Below, in pieces: positions 23,074 to 31,967 of a stretch of 64,000 nt of DNA. A program made the position numbers and the translations under genes. Every line of letters begins with the position of its first letter. Positions within the stretch are counted from its first letter, which is position 1. Source of the stretch: Morchella semilibera (taxonomy: Eukaryota > Ascomycota > Pezizomycetes > Pezizales > Morchellaceae); NCBI GenBank assembly GCA_009192285.1, contig CM018607.1:682001-746000 (forward strand). Reading direction: 5' to 3'. The notes under the pieces are model-generated. The model made no database searches. It was not told the origin of the DNA and saw nothing but the letters and a program-made list of their open reading frames with translations.

Positions 23074-24051
23074 TCAAACATATTCAGCTCTCTTCCATAG
23101 CCATCCCTCAAAATCATCATGGTCGGACCTGGCCCTATCTGACAGCTTCGACTCCCACTTATTTGACACCCCTGCCAGCCTGTGCGTCTCTGGCTTATCA
23201 ACGTATATCTGGCGCTCTTTCAGTCCCGGTGCATCCTCGCCCTCGCAGCATATCGCTTCTTCGATGTGCTTCCTTGCAAAGACACTTGCTCGGGCCATGT
23301 CGCCGTTCGACACACAGATCTGGAACGCATCGTAGTATGCTCGTGCCACTCTCATGTCCTTTATCTCCTCGTCCTCTAGGTTTTCGATGATGGTCCTGCA
23401 AGCGCCGAGGGCCTTGGCTGCATTATCTACCAGCAGCTCGCCGGACCCGATCATACGGTCAAGCTCGTCGATCTCAGCTCTTCGCTGGTCGCTCTCCAGG
23501 GATTCATCCTCGGGGAGGTCGCAAATCATGCAATGGCACTCGAAACCAAACATTTTGAGAAGCTCGTCCTGTCGGGTAGCTCTGTTGCGGTGGGACGACT
23601 GTGAGGACTGGTAGCATATGGTGATTTCTTCACCGGGATCGATATCTCTGATCGCATGGACCGACTCCTTCTTCGTAACGTTGTTCCATGAATGGTACGC
23701 GTTCGGGGAGCAGCTGTGGTTGAGACGCGCGCAGGTGAGAAATAGACCAAGCTCCGGGGATTCTGGTCCGAATGGGAGTGAGTTCGTTCTGACAATTCCG
23801 TAGAAGGGGGATGCTTGTCTGATAAAGGCGTTGTGGAGGCTGAGAAAACTACGTTGCTGCTCCTTTGGGAGCGTTTTGAGGACCGAGGTCACATAGGCGA
23901 CAATATCGGTTAGGGAGGTTTGGGCAAAGTTTGCAATGCTGAAGAGGGGGGCTTCGGAGATGATTCGGGTACCGCGGGGGATGTAGGTTCGAGCTACAAG
24001 GCCCCTACCACAGCCAGGGACGACCATAACATCGAAGAGCTCCTTTACCAT
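23074..24051 (-). CDS. SET-domain protein (SMYD-like, no MYND finger)
   Basis: A single exon encodes 325 aa. The SET core runs from GCGRGLVA (residues 13-20) through the SAM/active-site motif NHSCSPNA (111-118) to GEEITICY (140-147). It is followed by a post-SET cysteine cluster ECHCMIC (172, 174, 177). The stretch between the two halves is short and has no MYND zinc finger. The C-terminal third is helical and TPR-like, as in fungal SET proteins of the SMYD/Set5 group. Members are lysine methyltransferases acting on histones or other proteins; the target here is unknown. The ATG at 24051 is the first Met and lies just before the GRG motif. All catalytic motifs look intact. Confidence 0.92.
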   Translation of the reverse strand: MVKELFDVMVVPGCGRGLVARTYIPRGTRIISEAPLFSIANFAQTSLTDIVAYVTSVLKTLPKEQQRSFLSLHNAFIRQASPFYGIVRTNSLPFGPESPELGLFLTCARLNHSCSPNAYHSWNNVTKKESVHAIRDIDPGEEITICYQSSQSSHRNRATRQDELLKMFGFECHCMICDLPEDESLESDQRRAEIDELDRMIGSGELLVDNAAKALGACRTIIENLEDEEIKDMRVARAYYDAFQICVSNGDMARASVFARKHIEEAICCEGEDAPGLKERQIYVDKPETHRLAGVSNKWESKLSDRARSDHDDFEGWLWKRAEYV

Positions 24052-24251
24052 GATTCGTTTTTTGTTTTTTGTTTTTAGTTTTTAGGAGTACTGGAGTGTT
24101 GTATAAGTTGCAGAGCAGTATGGAAATAGTATGACTGGCCTGAGTGGAAGAGTGTGTTAGAGTAGGGAAGGAAAGAAAAGGAGGAGGGAATGTTCCAGCT
24201 CGGGGGTACTTACAATATGTATTTATGTATCTAACGCCGGGGATTACCACA

Positions 24252-24265
24252 TGAGCACGTGCTCA
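24252..24265. promoter_or_regulatory. 14-bp palindrome with CACGTG core
   Basis: TGAGCACGTGCTCA is a perfect palindrome 200 bp upstream of the SET gene start. CACGTG is the binding core of bHLH factors. The regulator and any effect on the gene are inferred only. Confidence 0.4.
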
Positions 24266-25671
24266 AGCACAGACGCCCCGCATTCAAACGAACGATGAGG
24301 TGAAAAAAAAGCACCGCGTGTAAGCATACATCTGTTGGCATTAACTCATTGGAGGATCGTCGATTCCCACTTCTCTGGCTCTGGCAGAATGTGGTGGCAT
24401 CCGTTCTGTTGTCATTGGATTAGACCCTTGATGAGATTCTTTTTCCCCTACTTCAAAGTCTTTCGGGGCTCTGCGCGGCTAAGAATAAATCCTTCGTGCT
24501 AAGCGAGAGAATTCTAGAACACTAGAGGGTCATGGGTGTCTTCGTATTCACAGAATATACATACCATACATATACAGCCTTGAAGTATCAGTACCTAAAT
24601 AATAAATCTCGAATAGCAGACCACATTCAGCCTCGATGTCTAAGGTAGAGTGAAAAGGCAGCGATTCCCCTCACACTCTCCACCTCTCGATGGTGATCCT
24701 CCTCCCCCAATACCCCAACCCCATCCAATTGCTGAATTTCCTTAGCTTACTTACGGGGCTCCAGTCAAGAAGGGCTGATCCCCGTGCCAACGTGCCAACT
24801 GTCTACGAAGGTTAGCCCGCCAAGATACATAGGGTTAGGTTTATGCAAGTACAGGGGAACCCAGACAGCAATTGGAGATCATTTTCTATGCAGAGTACAA
24901 GAGTTATCTGCCTGTACAACGTCCAGGGAGGTAAATTAAAAGCTTCTTTACCGGAGAATAACAATTAAGCATCAGCACATACATATAGATTAAAACCGTG
25001 CCACACGTTCGTTAATGAGACGCACCTACATACTTGCATATGTGTATGTACCTACCTATGTATGCTCGATAAATAACGCCATTCAAAGACAGATCGGTGG
25101 TGTATCTGTGGAGAAGTTCCTTACCCATGGGCACACCGGTACCTGCAAATAGCAACAATCATTCTCCTGAAATATCTCCGATGTCACAAAGAACGAGATC
25201 TTGCCGGATTTCAAGATTCCGATCGTACCACACACCCTCACAAGTCTCTTTTCTGTCCAGTAATTATTATTTCTAACTGTAATTGGCTAGTGCAAAATTG
25301 TACCGGAATTCACCCGAACGCAGGTATACCCGAAAAGAATTAATTCTTAGGCAATAATTATAACATATATGGCCTGGTAGCCTGAGAAGAGTTACAGTCA
25401 CGCATGAGGGCTCTCAGATCAGAGGTTCGGAGATCCCTCTCTCGAGACGAGACTGATCCTTTTGCTCCAACATCGAATATCGTAGCCATTACAATGCCGT
25501 GGCCTCACCCCCGCCAGAGAACGCAAACTGGGCCTTGATCTAGGGTCCATGCCCAGCTATGTGGTAAACATGCAGGAGGGGATATATATACGGCCTGTTC
25601 GGATTGGACTTCAGATAATATCGATCACCATAGTACAAATTAAAGCATACAGATTCGTTCATGTTGCACCA

Positions 25672-25752
25672 ACAATACGGTATTCTACAGTATTCTTCCT
25701 ACCACGCCGATTTAATCCAGTATTCGCCACTAAACTCCGTGGTCCTATGGAT
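25672..25752 (+). repeat. Divergent dispersed repeat, copy 1
   Basis: This copy aligns over about 80 nt with 26929-27008: shared blocks include AGTA(T/C)TCTTCCT, GGTTTAATCC or GATTTAATCC, and (A/C)TA(A/G)A(C/T)TCCGT. The copies are old and no ends are visible. Confidence 0.5.
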
Positions 25753-25905
25753 TGATTGCACCCATTTTTTTCGTGCTGCGCTGTACCTGGCCTGACCTTT
25801 TTTGAAAAGTACAGGCCACAACGAAGATATCATTACTCTCACCTAGCATAGAATGCACCTGGCAATCGACCCGCTTGCGATAATTATAACAGGACGTACC
25901 CTATA

Positions 25906-26036
25906 CACCGTTTCCCTGCCCAGCGAGATCGAGGTCCCTGCTCAGCGAGATTCACATACAAATATTTTGTGGCTGTAGGCAGCTCGGCTGCCACAATTCT
26001 CGGTCAATAGGGGTCTCTCTGGGCAGGGAAACGGGG
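25906..26036. mobile_element. 131-bp TA-flanked MITE
   Basis: The terminal inverted repeats match in 22 of 25 nt, with core CCGTTTCCCTGCCCAG at both ends. The dinucleotide TA flanks both sides (25904-25905 and 26037-26038). TA duplication points to the Tc1/mariner group. The left arm is followed by a partial repeat of itself (CCCTGCTCAGCGAGAT). No coding capacity. Confidence 0.75.
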
Positions 26037-26398
26037 TATGTATTATGTGCACTGAAGAATTAAGAACACCGTCTACTTGCAATTGTGGTGCGCATACGCT
26101 CTTTCTTGGCAACGATCCGACCCACGCGTCAGCAGAAGTCTACCGACAGGTCAACGAATTGCAATGAAGATTGTGTGCGTCACGGAAACGGTGCGCGTAC
26201 TAGATACCCGTTCCTGAATATTGGGCAGTAAATAAAGCAGAACTTAAGACCCTTGACTTTCGAGCTTATTTTACGAATTAAACACAAGTTACAACACCCA
26301 AATTAAAATTCACTGGACTGAATAGAATAGAGTCAAGTCGGTCGTAGGAGGTCACCAGTAAAGATAATGCGCATTATACGTGTTGGCTAGAAATAAAC

Positions 26399-26434
26399 TA
26401 GTGTCGTGCCCATCCCCTATCTTGGTGTGGTTGG
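26399..26434. repeat. Solo end of the 2634-2736 MITE family
   Basis: Reversed, the right end of the element at 2634-2736 matches this site over 36 nt with 2 mismatches (core CGTGCCCATCCCCTAT). The partner end is missing, so this is a truncated copy. Confidence 0.75.
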
Positions 26435-26492
26435 TGATGTAGTATTTTATGTATCAGTCCACACGTACACCAGTAGGGATATAAACTAACTA

Positions 26493-26641
26493 CAGTACAA
26501 TCTCGCTATAAGATATGGAAATGTGGCAATTTTGCATCCAAAAATATCCTTATAGGCCATTTATCCTTATAAGAAGTACCCAGTTCACCAAAATAATCCC
26601 TATTGGGACCCAAGATATATCCTTATAACGAGATTGTACTG
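26493..26641. mobile_element. 149-bp pogo/Tc1-like MITE
   Basis: The ends CAGTACAATCTCG(C/T)TATAAG are inverted repeats of about 25 nt with a few differences. The element is bounded by TA on both sides (26491-26492 and 26642-26643). A CAG...CTG terminus with TA duplication and a CTCG(N)TATAA motif is typical of pogo/Tigger-type MITEs. No ORF inside. Confidence 0.8.
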
Positions 26642-26928
26642 TACGTGTAAATAGCACCACGCAGGTATCATTCTAACTACACGGATACTAGAAATACGGT
26701 ATCTTTGTCATTTGTGGTAAATCTTCGTATCTGTCAGCACTTATCTACAGGAGGTTGCTGTTGGGGTATTGGATCGAGGACTTCAGGGTAGAAGTCCTCC
26801 ATTTTCTTGGATATCGTACTGTTTATTGTGTATCTCATAATTTGGTGTAGTCTCGCAATTCTGTCCTACAGTACCAAAAGGAGGGGTGGGATCACTACAG
26901 TATTCTCGTCAATATGCTAGCAATACGG

Positions 26929-27008
26929 TAAGAATACGGCATTGGTACAGTACTCTTCCTCTAATGCTGGTTTAATCCGGTATCCGTTACTAGATTCCGT
27001 AGTCATAT
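26929..27008 (+). repeat. Divergent dispersed repeat, copy 2
   Basis: Partner of 25672-25752; see that entry. Confidence 0.5.
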
Positions 27009-27318
27009 AAAAGCTCGCCTGTTGTTTATATAACTCCAACGGCGGACAAGTAGAAGAGAGGCCCCCAGTATATGCAGCGTTAGCTGAACATGGACCAATA
27101 TATATATAGAAAAAAAACTCCAACTAATATGCAACTTAGGAGATATGTATGTATAAATTCAACAATACTATAAGAAACCATGAAATGCAATCCCTGTACC
27201 AATATATAACCTCATAACCTAGTCCAAATCCGTGCGCCAAACAACAAGCTAAACAAGATAATTAACGGTCTGGATACGTGGAATAGTATAATTAATGCCT
27301 TACCTCTGAATAGTAAAA

Positions 27319-29029
27319 TCACACAGATATCTCCTCCAGTTTCCCCAAGATCTAGAGAGCATGTCAGGCTTGAAATACCATAGAGGACGTCATAGATTGT
27401 TCAACTTACTCTTTCAATGTAACTAGCGCTCACACTGACGGTTTCCTCTCGCAAAGGAGCCGTAATATCGGCATCGATCTCACTCCCAACCAAAGTTGCA
27501 GCATCATCATCACAATCATCATCGTTCAAGACATCCAGACAGGTCAAGCACGATACGACGACGTCAGTGTATTTTTTCCCGAGAATCCGTGGTACCCTCT
27601 CCACAGCCAACTTAACCATTCTTTCTTTTATTTCGTAGGCCCTGACTTTCTTTCCGTCTTCACCAGACCTCAGCAAATAGTCCGATATCTCCGTCATCAC
27701 AGGCTCATTGTCCTCTGTCCACCTCACAAACGACTGCCATAATGCAATTTCAAGCAAACAAACGCCGAGACTGTATACATCATGCTCCATCTTGTAAACA
27801 GTTTGATGGTATTGGGCTTGACGATCCGGATGTCGGTATAAATTTTGCTCCCACGCCTCGTCCCCTAGGTATGCCGTAGGGCCAGCTGCAGGGCGTGCCT
27901 TCTGAAAACCAATAAGGAAGGGAGAGCCAAGCGAATTCTTGTTGCCGGAGTCGAACATCAATATCATCTCCGGACGAAAGTTTTTGTGGACAAAATCAGC
28001 CGCATGAACATATAAAACAGTTCTAGCAAGCTCTTTCGCGAGTTTTATCCTTGCATCAAGAGGATATGACGATACGTTGTGAGTCTCCAACAGAAGAAGA
28101 GACCTCAAAGACTCTGGAGCGCTGAACCTTGCGGGTACATTGAACACCATCTCAATCCGATAGCTAGTCTCCGTTTTCGGCAATTCGACGATTCCTGAGC
28201 AGTTAAGAATACCAAAATCACTCGGAGAAACTGACTTAAGAACAAATGCTAGTTGCCGAAAATCTTGGGCACGGTTCGCTCTTTCGGTAGGGCTACAATT
28301 GATGGTATCAACGATAAGCCGACTACCTGGTAGTTCTAGCATGCTAGCGTTTGTGTGTGTAATTTTCTGCCGATTACTCCAGTACTTTTCGTCATGTTCG
28401 AAGTTAATCTGATTGCCCTTTATCCGCTTGTTCTGATTCGTGGCAGAGATAGCCTCGCGTAGATTCTTTACTTGTGCAAAGTAAGGAGGTATAGATTGCA
28501 TTGATTGAGTCTTAATCCTTTGATCTAGGATTGTGTTTTGGTTTAGAGTAAGTGTATAAATCAAATCTCCAAGGTTAGCATGCCGTCTTGAAAGTTCTTG
28601 AATAGCCTCGTTAAGTATTCTTTTGAAGAATACAAACTTCAGCTTCATCATAAGCTTCTCCTTCCTCGAATATTCCTCGATTTTCAACCGAATATCTCGG
28701 AACCTGCTGCAGAGAAGGTTTGAGAGTTTTTTAAAACAATCCTTGAGGCGTTGTTCGAGACAGTCTTCGAAGGATGCAAGGTACTTCATTTCCTCCTCGA
28801 GCTTGAGCCATTGACTTTGAACAACGGTGATGAGCTCATCTACTTCGGATCCGTAGTTCTTGAAGGTTTTGAATTTATCCACAAGATCTTTCCCCAGCCT
28901 ACCACCCCCAAAAAATAAAAACGTTAGCGAATTCCAATCTTAGATAAAAAGTGAATCCGGCAAAATTTACATGATGGACAGCTCCACCAGTGAAGGGAGC
29001 GCTAGCGCAATACCCACTGCAAGCTCCAT
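27319..29029 (-). CDS. HeLo-domain pseudokinase (MLKL-like domain order)
   Basis: Exons 28971-29029, 27410-28898 and 27319-27351 give 526 aa. The first intron (72 nt) splits the codon for Met20. The last intron (GTAAGT donor, CTCTAG acceptor) restores the family ending LGKLEEISV. The N-terminus (MELAVGIALALPSLVEL) and the following helices rich in Leu, Lys and Glu (to about residue 140) match fungal HeLo domains, which in HET-S and relatives insert into membranes and cause cell death. A linker leads to a protein-kinase-like domain (about 230-526). Its catalytic loop reads VHKNFRP (323-329), with the proton-acceptor Asp replaced by Asn at 326. The DFG site reads GFQ (350-352), and helix F is VYSLGVCLLEIALW. 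It is therefore expected to be catalytically dead. Function as a death executor is inference. Confidence 0.88.
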
Positions 29030-30225
29030 GGTAACCTAGAGGCACTTCCCGCGGCTCTCTGTTGCTGGGTGATAGTTAGAAAGCTTCAAAATGAATATTT
29101 CTTTCTCGAAGGAGGGGGTTAAGAAGCGCGCGGGGCAAAGGAAATATGGCTACCTAGATTGACATAGCCCCATGCGGCGCGGACTGGCACTGAATTTACA
29201 GGGTTTCCTATTGGTAGAGGGCATGGCTGTAGCCTAGCTTTTGGGGGGGCGGGGATCGCCGAAGGAGTATGGTACATGTAGCGTACTTACATGTACTTCA
29301 GTGAGGCAAAAAGAACCTGAACATAAAAAGGGTCAAATTGGTTGCTACCAGAAAAACGACGTTCAGATTCTTCTCGCCACTCCGTGTACTTACATGTGCA
29401 CAGCCTGTAACCTTAACACGGTGATCCGAATATCAAACATCTGCTGGTATACGTACTACACCTCGCTGCTACCTGAACTTCATGTATACGTACATGTATA
29501 CGTACATACCGACACCGATATGTCGCGGATGAACTCTGACGTTGTGGGTGGTTACGTACTGTAATTTTGGAGTGCAGTCTTCTAATCATTAAGTAGGTAC
29601 ATGTATTGACCCATTGATCCCCAACCCTAGAAACCCTTTGCAACCTGGCGAGACTACATGTACGTCCGGTGTCTACAAGTAACTACATGTACTACTTGAT
29701 CTGAATGATGTGAAGGGATATGGTAAGAGCTTGTTTCTCTCTAGCTAGCACTCTATTGAAAATAGCCCTAGCCCCAACGCTCGACATTTTATTGTTAAGC
29801 AAGCATATGGCCGCCCTATATATAATTGTGTCACGTCAGAGGTTCGGGGCGGCGTGTCTAATACAGTGGCGATGGTAAAGAGGTGTGGTAAGTCTCCTAT
29901 TGGTTGGGCCAGCCACTAAACTTTGTTTTTAGACCGAGTCTTGTATGATATCGCATGGCAAGAAACAAATACCTAACTGGACGGTTCCAAAGCCTTGAAT
30001 GCACCGGGGACACTGGAGGACTTCCCGTAAGCTGTTCTATCCCTGTTTTCTTCGTTTTCTTCATAGAAGCAGCCAAAAACAAATGTGGTTTCCCGTAGGT
30101 AAAGATTACTAGTCCAGTAGTGGAATGTGCAGGGATTGTACTACGGGGGGGTAAGTCTCCAGAACTGCGGCCATTGTTGCCATAGTTCCCCCACTGTTTG
30201 GGGTCTTAATTCTGTCATTACCATA

Positions 30226-30641
30226 TATAATATGTAGTGCATTAGATTCTGAGCATGTCCCGGCCTGCCAGGCGATAAAGGCTGCGCATGAGTTTAATCG
30301 TGTGTCACAAATCTAACACTCTTTTATATGACAGGTAAAATACTTTAACTCATATATAGAGAGACAATGCAGCTTCGCTCCTTGTAATCTTGAGACATCT
30401 CTTAAAGTGTAATTTCAAAAAAAGATGGTGGCAAATAAAAGTGCAGCGCGCACTTGCAGTCTTTACACCTACATGTAGTCGGCAGTCCAAATAGGTGCTG
30501 TATCACTAGCGATCACTCGGCCGCAGTTCCCGCCACTATAAATAAGTCCTGGCATGGAAATAGTACTAGAGTAGATCTATTACTTGTACTATCGCCTGGC
30601 AGGCCGAAACATGCTCAGAATCTGGTGCACTGCATATTATA
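30226..30641. mobile_element. 416-bp element with 52-nt inverted repeats
   Basis: The left arm 30226-30277 and right arm 30590-30641 match at 47 of 52 positions, and all five differences are C/T transitions. Both arms start TATAATATG, compatible with a TA target duplication. The arms contain GATTCTGAGCATG and GGCCTGCCAGGCGATA. No coding capacity. Confidence 0.75.
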
Positions 30642-30743
30642 CAAGCCCGGCTCTTGGCTTTCTATAAGGTAATGATATAATAACTACAACAGAAATTCCC
30701 TTAAGCGGCGTTTTTTTGGCGCAAAGTTGCCAAGGCTGTACAT

Positions 30744-30783
30744 GTAGTGCACCAGATTCTGAACATGTCTCAGCCTGCCAGGC
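30744..30783 (+). repeat. Third copy of the 30226-30641 arm
   Basis: A 40-nt copy of the arm (AGATTCTGAACATG... then CAGCCTGCCAGGC) stands 100 nt downstream in the same orientation as the left arm. A small hairpin (CCAAGG...CCTTGG) follows it. Confidence 0.7.
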
Positions 30784-31274
30784 CAAGGATGTAGCCTTGG
30801 TGGTTAGGTGATAGAGCGGTTTGGTAAATCCCTGTTTTTCAAATTTTGAGCAGGTTTTGAGCTTTTGGCACTCGGAAATAAATATTTAGATTCAGAGGTT
30901 GACGTTTATGGGCGGAACAGCTATTGCATTCTAGAGTATACGGGCTTGGCACGTTTTTGTATCCCTGGGCTGTTGAGACTACAGAGTCTAACAAAATTCT
31001 TAACAAACCGTGGCGAACAAATACAGCCTCAACAACCCAGTGACTATCATAATATTATAACTATCAAAAATTATCCGGACGCAACAGCTATGATGCTACG
31101 GATTACAATCCAAAAGTAAGTTCCAAGTTTACAACTAATACCGATATTCAGCTTGACAGTAGAGTAGTCTATTTTTGTTACGGGCGTGCAATATATATGC
31201 AATAGCGGCCCAATTTGCAAACTCCAAAGAATGCCGCTGTTATATCCTGTAGGTGAAGTCCAGTCTACTCTAGG

Positions 31275-31307
31275 CCAGGTACATACATGTAACATGTATG
31301 TACCTGG
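31275..31307. repeat. Perfect 33-nt palindrome
   Basis: CCAGGTACATACATGT and its exact reverse complement are separated by one A. It could form a cruciform or a hairpin RNA. It contains two half copies of the TACATGTA-type motif. Confidence 0.9.
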
Positions 31308-31967
31308 GAAATACCGACAGATCACATCGATGTGCATTAATGCATCTACCAAGATCTACATGTACCTATAAGGCATCAAGCGATACCTACTCATTGGCAC
31401 GTAATCATTACAAGGATAACGATTAGTTTTGCGCATCGTTCACTTTCACCATCATAGTGAATCTATTGACCCAGTTTACTCGAGTGCAATGCAGATGTCG
31501 GCTCATATGAAATCATAAAGACCTCCGAGCTCATGTACATATATGGACAGAGGACAGAGTAACTTGACCAAATTTGTCAATGATCCGTTGGCTCTTGTTG
31601 TAACCTGGCTCCGCCAGGTCAGATCATTCCAGACTGGTAACCTTGTATAGATTATATATGGATACAATCTAATGGTAGATACTACACGTATGATTGGTGG
31701 AAGCATCTAAAACGTGCACGGGGAAGAATCAATGGCAGCCGGTGAAGTTGATAGGTCACCAACCGCATTCAGATTAGTTAAATAAGAGGAGCACTTTTAT
31801 GACGTAATCGACTTGGGCTTCACCCGATTATAAGCGGAGAGTTCTCTCGGGGAGTTGCTTCAATATTTCCCCTGATATAAAGCACTCTATACCCAATTCG
31901 CCTATACAAAAACATACCCTCGAGCTACTTTGATTATTCGGAACCACTCTAAATATTTTCTCTCTAA

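Larger units (their letters stand above)
24052..27318. other. Intergenic repeat island
   Basis: There is no gene. It contains a CACGTG palindrome close to the SET promoter, two TA-flanked MITEs (25906-26036 and 26493-26641), one end of the 9-bp-TSD MITE family (26399-26434), and a divergent repeat pair (about 25672-25752 and 26929-27008). Confidence 0.55.
29030..31967. other. Intergenic with inverted repeats
   Basis: There is no gene between the divergent HeLo-pseudokinase and egt1. It contains TACATGTA-rich DNA (29270-29700), the 416-bp inverted-repeat element (30226-30641) with an extra copy of its end (30744-30783), and a perfect 33-nt palindrome (31275-31307). Confidence 0.5.
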
